Assembly (NCBI GenBank): GCA_019426215.1 | Contig: CM033400.1 | Location: 10,710,568 to 10,774,567 of the forward strand | From: Buddleja alternifolia | Lineage: Eukaryota > Streptophyta > Magnoliopsida > Lamiales > Scrophulariaceae | Length of the DNA: 64,000 nucleotides | Direction of reading: 5' to 3' | Part shown: in pieces, positions 49,001 to 59,927 of the stretch | How the letters are laid out: every line of letters starts with the position of its first letter | Position numbering within the stretch: the stretch's first letter is position 1 | Made by a program: the position numbers and the translations under genes | The notes under the pieces: model-generated | The model's database searches: none | Told to the model about the DNA's origin: nothing | Seen by the model: only the letters and a program-made list of their open reading frames with translations

Positions 49001-49242
49001 TAGTTGGATATCACTGTATGAATCTCATCCTCTTTAGTATGCCATTGACCCTTATTATCTTTTATTTCGCCAATAGTGTTACTTTTCAGCCTAGAGGACG
49101 CATTTGAATGGAAGAAACCAGTGTTTCGATCTCCTTCTTTCATCCAGAGAACACGACTTCGTTGTTTCCAAGCTAATTCCTCGCATGAACGAAGCTCTTC
49201 GAGCTCTTTTCGTGCTTTGAATTCAGCTTGTTTAGACTCCGT
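46067..49242 (-). mobile_element. 5'-truncated LINE (non-LTR) retrotransposon
   Basis: A 17-bp duplication, CGGTCAACCAATCATAT, flanks it at 46050-46066 and 49243-49259. On the minus strand it ends in a short poly(A) (T-run at 46068-46076). The 5' end lies inside ORF2, upstream of the RT domain, so ORF1 and the endonuclease are lost. That is the usual product of aborted target-primed reverse transcription. Confidence 0.95.
46099..49242 (-). pseudogene. LINE ORF2 remnant: reverse transcriptase, zf-RVT, RNase H
   Basis: The minus frame runs 49242-46099 with one TGA at 47607-47605 (GGLGF, stop, ELKTFNLAMLAKQGWRL). N-terminal to C-terminal: ERNTGFFHS-type linker, the RT palm (FRPIILCNVVYKIISKCIAN; SQSAFIPGRLITDNILIAYE; GIRQGDPLSPYLF; LLFADDTLIF), the zf-RVT region (VSWQFIWKARVPPKIRVFAW; CHRCDSENEDLSHTLLLC) and a C-terminal RNase H (WVKINFDGALF, then EGDCLSLI). 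Motif A reads LNMSKAYDRVEW where LDMSKA is usual, so the catalytic Asp is Asn. The stop and this change indicate an inactive copy. No intact start remains because of 5' truncation. Confidence 0.93.
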
Positions 49243-50711
49243 CGGTCAACCAATCATATGAACACTATAATTCATTCAATTTAAAAATTACACGTGAGCA
49301 AGTGGAGACGGAGGGAGGGGGGACACAATTTTTTATAATTTTAATTTCAGAATACAACTATACGAAAATATAACATTCCCCCCTCCCCCCCAAACCAAAA
49401 AAAATAAATGACAAACCATTTTTGTGATTAAAAGCATATATTTTGCTAACAAAATCATTGTTTTCAACTAATTTTTCACCCAATTTAGGTAGTTCTCATA
49501 CATTTTCCTAGTGGATTGATTAAATATATCAAATTATCAATACATCAAGAATATCAACCATTATTCGATATTTATCAATTAGTAACAATTGATAATCAAC
49601 TAGCAACGACTAAGGAAGTAGAAAAACTCATGTGTTGTTGAGAATAGATATATACCAAGACCTCTACCAGAGATTCTCTTCTTCTTATATAACTAGTAAG
49701 GTGCACAAGCGTTGCGCGTGGAAGACTATGTCTCTTTTGATCTTTATTTAAAATCATATAGTGGTTAATATAATTTCCAAAAATAAATATAGTCGTTAAT
49801 ATAGATATTCATTTAAAAATACATGTAAAACATTGACCCCTTTATTAATTACATGATTATGAAAAATATTGTCAATATAAGGTTTTAAAAAGACTTCATT
49901 TATAAAAATGATATTAATGTAGCTAAAAAATGCCAGGAAATAAGATTAGTATAAATTAAATAGATAGTATATAATATTAACTTTATTAAAAGTAGAAGAT
50001 TATCTATATATAAAATTATTTATACTAATATAGCTTTTCGTAGAATTAAAAAGTCAATCATATTGATACACGTACTCCACCATAAAACTTTACTAATAAC
50101 TTAGAAAATACCAACTTTGAAGTTCAAATTCTGAGACGTATTGTAATATATGATAATACAATATATTATGATACAATATTAATACTGATAACAAAATGTA
50201 CATAGTTAAATTAAAGATCGTGAAAGAGTTAGTAGATGTTTAACTTAAAAAACATACATATTTACTTAATTACTGAAAAATAGATAAATAAGATCAAAGT
50301 AAATGAATGGTGAATTATTAACTAAAATTACAATAAAAATCTGGTCTAGACACAATTTTAAAAAACTTATCGGTATATATGTATGTTTGTAGTATAGTAT
50401 TTATGATTAAATTGAGTAATTTTATATTTTTAGTATTGCTAAATATATAATCATTTATAGGTCATTTATTGTGAAACTCATTTGCATATCAATGCAATTT
50501 TCTGAGTTAATCAGTTGAAAATTAAACCATGAAGTATCATTTTCAATCAATTTTTTTAAAAATAAACTAAATTATTACTTTACTTGAGTCAAGAGCAATA
50601 TTATGATATTATTCGTAATTAGTACTATTTCTTAATCAATAAATATATTAATATTTTGAGACAGTTTAGTTTACTTTAGAATCTATATGATGATAATAGA
50701 ATATGAATGAT

Positions 50712-50753
<42 letters not shown>

Positions 50754-51409
50754 AGTATATCCCATTAACACATATTAAAGGATCAAAGATTAAGAAAAGG
50801 TTAGTGAATGTCTAATTAACGAAGTACGGATATTAAGGTAATCTTTAAAAGGATAAATGATTAAAAGATTAAATAAAATGATATTCGTATATATTATTAA
50901 AATATTATTTCAAATTTTGTCCGTACACACTTTCAAAAATATATCATTATATATAGGCACTTCGACTATATATGTGCTGTCCAAACTTAAGTAATTTCAC
51001 ATGTTAAGTAATGGTAAGTTATAACCGATTATGCCTAATTTTATTGGCGAAATTGAGGCTCCACATATTAGAAGTCTTGAGTTCTTCTCTCACCAACAAC
51101 GTGGTAGTCTTCCTCTAATTTCTTGGTAGTTGTTTGTTGATTTGTAGTAGTTAAATTTATTGAATGTTAAATATTGGTTGATGGTTGATATTCATAATAT
51201 ATTAATACAAGTGGTCAATTTACTAAAAAAGAATTTTTGATAAGCTATCTTTTATATATTTTTTAAATGATACTCAATTTTCTCAACCAAGATAATATTC
51301 ATACAATCAATTGATAATTAAAATATAAACAATGATATAAACCGTGTGGCATGTATAAGTATTTGTATTGTAAATTTGTTGATTACAAGTTAAAGCAGAT
51401 TAAACCTTC

Positions 51410-51600
51410 TTTTATCTTCTTCTTTTCTTTTGATGAGTAAATTGAGCGCTTTTTTGTAAGTCTACATGTAAGTATTATCTATATGTGATTACATTATAGA
51501 GTACTAATATAACTATACATCTTATTGCCGTTGATATTGGAAATTTATTTTTATTGTCTATTTTTTTACTCTTTTGCTATTAAAACATAGAATTTTCAAC
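51410..51600 (+). repeat. Dispersed repeat, copy 1
   Basis: Shares TTTGATGAGTAAATT, TAGAGTACTAATATAA and ACTCTTTTGCTATTAAAA in the same order as copies at about 52080-52320 and 57740-58050. Family unknown. Confidence 0.55.
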
Positions 51601-52079
51601 TTTTACTTTTATAATTAATAATAGTAAACAATAAAAAATAGATAACACTAAATTAATTATTATAAATCTATTGTTCTCAATTGAATAGAGAATAGCTATA
51701 AAGTAGTTATAAGTTAAAAATATAAGAATTCTATGAATTTCTAAACTATTATATATGCTGAAGTTTAAATTAAATCGTTAATCATGCATAAAATATAAAC
51801 ATAAAGATATACAAGTGTACCACATGATATAGTACACATATCGTTCATGTCTTCTTCTTTGCAGCAACGTAAGCGCATGTAGACATAATTTCTTAATTAA
51901 TAACAATTGTTACCAATTTTTCGAATGAAGCTGAGATGTTTGTCTTTGTTCTCACTTCAATTGAGATATCACTTAAACTTACGAGTTACTTTAGTTCCAT
52001 TTGTTTTATCGAATATTTTTCTACACATATGCCAAAAAGTTTTCATCCTACCTAATATTTGATTAGATTATTTTATGTT

Positions 52080-52320
52080 ATTCAATTGTAGAGTCCTAAT
52101 ATAATTGTACATCTTCAGATTTATTTTTATTATTAATTTCATTGTAGAGTCCTAATGTAATTATGCATCTTTTTATTGTAGATACTTCAATTTTATTTTT
52201 ATTATTTATTTTTTTGACTCTTTTGCTATTAAAAAACTAAATTAGATATTTTAGGTACAATAAAAATGTCAAAAAATCAACTTGTACTTTTATAATAAAA
52301 TAGATAAGTGTCATTTTTGA
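52080..52320 (+). repeat. Dispersed repeat, copy 2
   Basis: Has an internal duplication of TGTAGAGTCCTAATATAATT (about 52088 and 52143), then GACTCTTTTGCTATTAAAAA and ATTTTAGGTACAATAAAAAT, matching copy 3. Confidence 0.55.
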
Positions 52321-53156
52321 TTTATTTTTATTGTTTTCATACTCGATCTACCAAACTAGATATTTTTCTTGAATATAATGATGGTTGTCATTTTTAATTT
52401 GAAACACTAAAATGGAAATTAGTTAGATCATATTTTTGAGACTTTTTAAGTTTTGTTTTTATTTAATATTATGATCAGCTTTCCATTTCACTTTAGAAAT
52501 TACATCTTATTATTAGATAGTTATGAAAATAAATCAAATAGTATTATATGCATTTAATTAATAAAAAATACATTACTTACATTGTATTTAAGCATTTATG
52601 ACTTATTGATTTGAGAAAAAGACCGTAATAACCAAGGAAAAAAAACTTACGCGTCTTCAAAATTACATAATAAAATGTTCATACTTTTTTGGACCTAATC
52701 TCGCCCCCCAGGCAAAATTCCTCGCTCCATCCCTATACGTGAGTCCGACCAAACTAAGTAAGCTATAAAATATTCGGTATTAGATGTCTTTTTATGTGTG
52801 TGTAAATGAGAGAGAAGCAAAGGCGAAAGTGGGTGGGGGGAAGGAATCACAGAAGAAGGATGCTTTATGTTTCAAGAATTTTAACCCGTCGTCTATGGGG
52901 ATGAAATCAAAAAGTGACTGTACATTCGTTTTATGATTCAAACAAATACTATTTTGTTTTTACTGATGCTCACATCACCTCTTCAATGTTATTTTTTCCA
53001 AAAAAATAAATAAATTATTATATGAATGCGGTAAATGGCAGTTTATAAACGCATTATAAATTGTTATTTCATCGTATCGAGATCTTAATATACCCACGAA
53101 GAATTAGCCAATAACATAATTTATTTTTTATTTTGTTTTACTTATTTAGTTGCTAT

Positions 53157-53590
53157 CACTACAAAAAAATAAGACATTAATGACAAAATATCAAAGTTGT
53201 CACTAATTGTAAATTTTTAGTGATAAGAATTTTTATCTTATCACAAGAATAGGTTTTACATGTGAAAAGATTTGTGTAGATGTTGTCACTCTTAATATTT
53301 AGTAAAAATGAATTTGTTGTCATTATTGACAATTAGTGACACATCTTTAGTAATAACTTAGTGACAACAATTATAATTATCACTCTATTTGTATTGTCAC
53401 ACTAAGTTATCACTATAGATGTATAACTATTTGTCAATAGTGACAACTTTAAAGAAACTCTTGTCACTAAAAATTCTTTTTTGTGACAAAACAAAAATTA
53501 TTATCATTCATTATATATATATATATATCTAATGATAATTTTAATATTGTCAATTCCAATTTTGTCACTAACATTACTTCTTGTTGTAGT
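53157..53590. mobile_element. GTGACAA-motif MITE, uninterrupted copy
   Basis: It starts CACTACAAAAAAATAAG and ends CTTCTTGTTGTAGT, with an internal ladder of TTAGTGACAA/TTGTCACTAA. GCTAT occurs on both sides (53152-53156 and 53591-53595), possibly the target duplication, although CACTA elements make 3-bp duplications. It sits about 0.6 kb upstream of the KANADI start codon. Confidence 0.75.
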
Positions 53591-54180
53591 GCTATTTTAA
53601 CATGTTTTGTTTTGTGAAAGATAGACTTGCTAGAAAATTCTAACTTGAAATTTGATTTAGACTAGTCCTACTACTAATCACATAACATTACAATTCACTT
53701 GTTGCATTATTGATCATTCTCATTATAGTTATTACGAAATTACATGACAAGTATAATTAAGAATTTGGGTGAATATTGGAATTTTCTAGTCACATTTTAT
53801 TGTGATTTTATTAGATGTACCACTCCCTCCAACTGGCCAACGTCCATATCTTTGAGGAAAACCTCTTATATTTCACCTTATTCCTTTTCCATTTCACTTT
53901 TGCTTCTCAAAAACTCATCAAATCTATTTCTGATTTCTGTCTCCACCATCTCCACTTGAAGAGGTAAAAAACAGCTTTTAGCAGTACTGTACGTTTTCTT
54001 GAGTTCTCTCTTTTAGATAGCTTTTGAAGCAAAGAATCAACAAGTCTTTTCACCCTTCTTTACTATTAATTTCATCTTTATCTCGTATTTTTGTGATATC
54101 TAATTGGATTTGATTTAATAACTCATACAAGACTTGTTTCAGATTGTTGAGTTTGAGTTGAAGAAGAAAATCTAGTGAGG

Positions 54181-54206
54181 AGGAAAAGGAAAAGGAAAAG
54201 GAAAAG
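54181..54206 (+). promoter_or_regulatory. GGAAAA repeat in the KANADI 5' leader
   Basis: Four tandem AGGAAA-type units run straight into the ATG at 54207. Such purine tracts occur in plant leaders; any effect on translation is inference. Confidence 0.4.
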
Positions 54207-54902
54207 ATGCCCTTTGAAGGGAACTTTAGAGAGCGGTCATCAAGTCAATTACCCGATCTTTCTCTCCACATTAGTCCACCCAACAACTGTTGTGAATCCT
54301 CCTCAACATTAATCTGCAACAACGGAAACGACAGAAATACGAAGCCCAAGAGCTATAACTTGGCTTTCACCGAACTCTCCTTAGCAGCTCACCCGGCGCC
54401 AAACCACGAAAACCAGAGCTTCATGATCAATGGTGGCGGAAGAAGCCATCATCAATTAGAAGAACAACCACAAAACCCTTATGATTACCATATCAACAAA
54501 TTATCTAACACCCACCTAAATCATGGGGATAATTATAATTCTTTGTTACCCGACGGCTTGATGATCAGGCCTGTCAAGGGTATACCGCTTAATTATCTCA
54601 ACCCTCCAATATTCCCCTTCTCCAGGCCTCATCATCACCCAACTTCATCTTATTTTACGAATAATAATGATCATATGCCGTTGTTGAATCTGGAACCTGC
54701 AAATGCTTCTTACACGGCCGAGGGATACGGCGGCGGTGGCGGTAGGTTTGATAATGGGGTAATAATGAGATCAGGAGGATTAATTGTTCCAAAGATGGGA
54801 GTGAAACGACGTAGTATGAGGGCGCCAAGAATGAGATGGACAAGTACACTTCATGCCCGGTTTGTTCATGCAGTTGAGCTTCTTGGTGGCCATGAAAGTA
54901 AA

Positions 54903-54935
<33 letters not shown>

Positions 54936-55448
54936 TTATATTACAACAATTAATCTCTTTAATTTGTTTCACTATTTTCATATATACATCTTGTTTTAAT
55001 TAATGTTGTTAAAAATGGTGTTAATTGGTTTTCAGGAGCTACTCCAAAGTCAGTTCTGGAACTCATGGTTGTAAAAGATCTCACTCTTTCTCATGTCAAA
55101 AGCCATTTACAGGTACAAAAATAAATTGAAAAACACAGAAAAAATTAAAACCCGAGAAAATGAATAAATAAATAACATTTGTATTGTTCCCTATGTTAAA
55201 TGTGTCACTGGTACTTTCATCTTTGTTGGGGTTGTGGGAGGAGAAATTTTAGTTGGAGACGGTATACTCAACACAAGTGCATTGAATGGTTTTTATTATT
55301 TTGTTCTTGTATTATAGTCTATCGATTAGATTAGACCGTTGTGGCATAAAATCACCAATTGTGGGAGTCCCATTATCTCTCCGTTAATATATGCGTCACA
55401 GTAGCCGATGAATTAAGAGGAGAGACATGTAGAGAGAGAGTTAGAGTG

Positions 55449-55487
<39 letters not shown>

Positions 55488-55617
55488 AGAATGATAAAAG
55501 AGAGAGAAAGGCAAAGTCATCATTTTCCAATAATTCAACCTCGTTCTTAGTGATATATCAATCCTCACACAATGGCCCAGAAATCTTACAGTACCACTTT
55601 CACTAGGAATAGACTCC

Positions 55618-55663
<46 letters not shown>

Positions 55664-56206
55664 TATGAATATGGAGGTATATTTTAGTGGTTTTCTTTTT
55701 TCTTTGCTAGACTTATATTATTAGTTTTTTCATTATTAATTATCATTTGTTTAAATGTCTTAAATATGGTAATACCTTTTGTATGCAGATGTATAGAACT
55801 GTTAAAACTACTAACAAGCCTGCTCCTTCCTCAGGTATTATATAATTAATGTTCAGATTGCTTGGCTTTATAATTCAGATTTTCATCAATTAGGTAGCGC
55901 CTGCATGCCAATTAAAATCTTTAGCAACTCTCCAATTTTTCAAGTAAAATGTATAACAGTATTAACAGAATTTAATTTAAGTAATAATGTTCAAGTCATC
56001 GCTATATATGTCGTTTATTCAGAATCAGTCCATCAATCGCAGTCATGCCTATTTTAACTAAAGTTATTAATTCAATCATTCCTTCTAATAGTTTCTTATT
56101 TTTCCCTCCTTGAATTGAAGTGCACTCTGATGGATCTGGTGAAGATGGTCTCTCCACAATAGGAAATCATGAGGGTGAACAGGGCGGGTTGCGGCAACTG
56201 ATATAA
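54207..56206 (+). CDS. KAN: KANADI-family GARP transcription factor, apparently C-terminally short
   Basis: KANADI proteins are nuclear GARP (Myb-like) DNA-binding factors that specify abaxial identity. Four exons: 54207-54897, 55036-55112, 55789-55834, 56121-56206. All introns are GT...AG; the joined CDS is 900 bp, 299 residues. The N-terminal motif QLPDLSLHISPP (about residues 15-26) is the conserved KANADI box. A GIPLNYLNPPIFPF segment and a Gly-rich linker follow. The GARP domain spans about residues 205-263 (RAPRMRWTSTLHARFVHAVE, ATPKSVLELMVVKDLTLSHV, KSHLQMYRTVKTT). The exon 1/2 junction recreates Arg in HERATPK. After SDGSGEDGLSTIG the frame stops at GGLRQLI, where relatives I know continue to an LEFTLGRP-like end. 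It may be a truncated paralogue, or a last exon may have been missed. The start codon follows a purine-rich leader. Confidence 0.88.
54901..54926. repeat. (TA)n microsatellite in KANADI intron 1
   Basis: It starts four bases after the GT donor. Read-through would add TyrIle repeats, so exon 1 must be spliced at 54897. Confidence 0.85.
55451..55484. repeat. (TA)n microsatellite in KANADI intron 2
   Basis: Seventeen TA units in the second intron. Confidence 0.9.
55620..55661. repeat. (GA)n microsatellite in KANADI intron 2
   Basis: About twenty GA units, a possible polymorphic marker and a GAGA-factor-type site. Confidence 0.9.
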
Positions 56207-58059
56207 TTGCAATTAAGTCAAATATGAAGTTTTATTTTTTTATATATAATATATAATTTTATAAACAGTGAACTGTCAAAATTATTTTTTTAAATATTTT
56301 TTTGATATAATCAAATAAATATTAATAAAATATTGACTAAATTAATATATTAGATACTGAAGATGATCAAAACTAAGGCACGCTATAAAAACTCATTCTA
56401 TTAAAAACTGATAATTAAAATTAAAATTATTTGTACTGGTCTAACTTTCTGCAGAAATTAGTATAAGTTAATAATTTGTGTGTATAATTCATAATGAAAG
56501 TGTACTGATTATATATTATTAATAAATATCAATTTGGAACATTTTCAAACAATCTATAAGATGATAATATATATGTTACATATTGCAATTATACTAACAA
56601 TGAACAAAATATCAACTTTAAAGTTCAAATTTCCAAACAATCTAATAAATAATATACCCTCACTACTTGTTAAGTATTTCTTTCTGCCCACATATTTCTA
56701 TCCGATATCTTATTTATCAGTAAGAGAGTAATATAATCTCGCTACTTGTTAAATATTTTATTCTTACCCACAGATTTTTATCCAATATATTATATATCGG
56801 ACAAGAAACTCATATTTGTTCTACTTGAATTAAAGCACATGTATATATTGCTAAATATTGATTTCCTGGCATATTTTTATTACTTTTGTATTATGTGCTA
56901 GTATGTACAATGTGTACGTCATTCTGTAAATACGAATGCATTAAAGTAATATTATTAAAATATTATAAAAAATAGTGTAAAAACACTTCCAAAAATCAAA
57001 TAAGACCTTTTATTCCAATTTTATGTTTTATTTCGTATTCTAGATCACATATGAATGTCACATATTTATATTTTTTCTTAAATTATATACATATGGATTA
57101 GAATGAATGACACTTGCTCTACACTTGTTTGATGAGATGATGCACAAGATGTCACACAAGTCAGAGTATATGATTTAAAATATCCAAGAATGTATCATTT
57201 ATATGTGTATATGCTCTATATAATATATTAATGTACTATAAGTTTTCTTATTTTTATGTTTTGTTAAGGATGCTCAATTTTTTTAATAAATCAATATCTA
57301 TATAATTAATAAAAATAAAAATAAAAATAATGAACAACCTAATTAATATAAATTTAGATGAAGGACAATAAAATGTGCAAACATGTGTTGAATATTCTTT
57401 CGAATGCTTGGTTGCGCCAAGTCTAGTAAGGTTATTTTTAGCTAATCTATTGATCAATTTTGGTATATTTATTTTAGATAAGATCTTTTACAACTTACTT
57501 CCATTCACCCATTAGATTAGCTAATAGATTTATCAAATTTTGTACATTTATTTTATATCAAGTCTTTTACAACTTACTTTCACCCATTAAATATCGTGGC
57601 ATGTTGATGTCCTGCCTAATGGTTAATTATATAGTCCACATTTTTAATTTTGAAGTTTTGCTTATAAACTCTGGTCATTCTTATACATACAATTAATAGG
57701 GTAATTTGAAGAAAAAGAAAAGAAAAAAAAAAGCAAATTTAGCTTTTCTTTATATTCTTCTTTGTTTTGATGAATAAATTTAATGTTTATGTAATTTTAC
57801 ATTTGATTATTTGATTATTGTCTATATATAATTCCTTTGTAAATTAGGTCTCTACATACAATTTTCTTGTAAAGTCCTTATGCAATTACATATGTACTTT
57901 TATCATAGAATCGTAATGTAATTTTATACCTTATTGTTGTAGATATATACAACTTATTTATATTATTTGACTCTTTTTCCATTAAAAAAGTGAATTAAAT
58001 AGGGATATATTAGGTACATCAAAAATTTCAAGAAACCACCCATATTTTTATAATAGAAA
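56207..58059. other. AT-rich 3' flank of KANADI
   Basis: No coding frame and no LEFTLGR-type last exon found by eye. The third copy of the dispersed repeat lies at about 57740-58050. Confidence 0.5.
57740..58050 (+). repeat. Dispersed repeat, copy 3
   Basis: Shares TTTGATGAATAAATTTAA, GTAAAGTCCTTATGCAATTA, GACTCTTTTTCCATTAAAAA and ATATTAGGTACATCAAAAAT with copies 1 and 2. Confidence 0.55.
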
Positions 58060-59215
58060 TGGATATGCTTTGTCTGTCTTGCTTAAAGTCTAACTCCGAT
58101 CCAGTATAAACTTCTTGAACCACAACATTTCTTTCCATGTCTTAGTCCTTGTAATGTACTCAACATTTGTCGTGGATAATGCAGTATATATACTTTTTAA
58201 CTTTCGATTGTCAAGAATCATCTCCGCTGCATGCAAATTTGATCATCAAGTATTCTGATGTGGACTTAAAGTCAACATCACCAATCATATTTGCATTTGT
58301 GTATCCGTCTACCATAGTTTGGCCATCATCGAACTTTAGACAGTTTAAAAGTTAATCCTAGTTACCAAAAATCCACTTCACATAGTAGTCACGTGTAATT
58401 CATCATATACATCAATTGTATGAGCATATGTTAATTTTCTTCACAATAGCATGCCTAGAATTGCCAACTGCACAAGCATATATATGTTATGTTCTTCAAT
58501 TTGCTTGTGTTTCTTATTTGTGGGACATTTCGCGAAGCTGAGTTTGAATTGTGATGCTTGTAGAGTGTTAAAAGCCTTGGACTTGGTCATGTAAAATCTT
58601 TCTAGAACTTTCCTCGGTATATATTCTTCAAAACAATTTGCTTGCCTTGTTTATAATTGGAGATCTTCATTCCAAGAATCTGCTTAGACGGTCCCATCTC
58701 TTTCATTGCAAAGACTTTCCAAGTTTTCTCGTCAGATTATCAGGGGGAGGGGAGTTTCTATAAGTTCCACAAGATAACTTAAAGATTTCTATACATTTTT
58801 TTAATGGAAAAGACTGAATATGCTTAAAATTTTCGTCATGGGGGATCAAATATGAAGTCTCATGAAGATTAGAACTGAAAATGCCACTCCCTTATTGTTT
58901 GAGACCAAAAAATACAATTTTGTCCTTTAAATGTTTAGATTTCTTGATTAATTGCACTAACCACAAATTGTGTTTCCATCTTTAATTGTAGTTAGTAGCG
59001 GCGAGAGTTGGTTGCATATATAGTAATATTTGTGGTGAGTAACTTGGCCTCATTGGATCATCGCCTTTCCATCAATATGATTCTGGTCATCTGTTAAGGT
59101 AAATGCTTCCTTGAACTCAACGATTTACTAGTCTTCACCTTGATATATATACTAGTTTTCGCATTTATATCTTCCACTATCAAATACATACTTACACCCA
59201 ATATATTTGTGTTAT
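58060..59215 (-). pseudogene. Copia RT / RNase H remnant
   Basis: Leftward on the minus strand: a possible RT start HKYIGCKYVFDSGRYK (about 59210-59153), late RT FAMKEMGPSKQILGMKISNY (about 58720-58660), and RNase H pieces VDGYTNANMIGDVDFKSTSEY (about 58313-58250) and YTALSTTNVEYITRTKTWKE (about 58185-58120). The order matches Ty1/Copia pol. Frames are broken throughout and no LTRs were identified for it. It is old and non-functional. Confidence 0.68.
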
Positions 59216-59246
59216 CATAGGAACCCTTATTTGGAATATGTGAATA

Positions 59247-59416
59247 CTAGCTCACTATTGCTTGTTGATCGATGCTATTTTTGCGTTTGAGAGAGGTTAT
59301 CAGGACAAGGGGTGGCTCTTATGTGAATACACTAGCTCACTATTGCTTGTTGATTGATGCTATTTTTGTGTCTGAGAGAGATTTTCAGGACAAGGGGTGG
59401 CTCTTTCACCACAAAT
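59247..59416. repeat. 85-bp tandem duplication
   Basis: CTAGCTCACTATTGCTTGTT starts at 59247 and again at 59332, with the unit ending GGACAAGGGGTGGCTCTT. It generates the small plus-strand open frame 59272-59499, which is not a gene. Confidence 0.85.
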
Positions 59417-59499
59417 ATGTTGGGTGTAAATATGTATTTGACAGTGGAAGATGTAAAAGTGGAGAAAGTGAGGATGTTACTATAATTTTTACAAGCTAA

Positions 59500-59927
59500 T
59501 GCATTATAGTCTTGAAATTTTTTTGAATTACACAAGAATTTTGCTAAAATCCCAAATGATTACTCTCAATTTTCCTTTTCTTTCCCCACTCGCGTTTTTC
59601 TCTATGCAAAACGATGCAAATTGACCTCTATTGAGTTCATTTACAAGAAAGCAAACTTCTAGTTGGTCTTCAACATGTGAAGATGAGTCACCTACACTTT
59701 CTCATTATCTATGTATTTGACACCTAATACATGGGCATGATGATGAGGCACAAAATGGTTGGTCACTTGACACCTCAACATGATAAGGGGCTTGAGATGA
59801 GAATTACAGATTATAATTTTTTTTCCTTTCTTCAACACCCCTCTTAATTTGTAATTCCAACATCATTTGCAATTGCTCAAATTTTTCGAAAGTAACCGCT
59901 TGCATAAAGTTATTGTTAGGAGTTTTA
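59500..59927. other. Spacer, no gene seen
   Basis: Mixed AT-rich sequence between the Copia pol remnant and the next LTR. Confidence 0.5.

Larger units (their letters stand above)
49260..53156. other. AT-rich spacer, no gene supported
   Basis: It contains a (TA)n run at about 50717-50749 and a GTGCACAAGCGTTGCGCGTG motif at 49709-49730. Two blocks at about 51410-51600 and 52080-52320 (TAGAGTCCTAATATAATTGTACATC, TTTTTTTACTCTTTTGCTATTAAAA types) belong to a dispersed repeat also found at 57740-58050. I see no open frame worth calling. Confidence 0.55.

Noticed and set aside
48034..49261. Plus-strand frames opposite the LINE RT
   Set aside because: They are shadows of the minus-strand ORF2.
59272..59499. 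75-codon plus-strand frame
   Set aside because: Produced by the 85-bp tandem duplication and an inverted Copia fragment.
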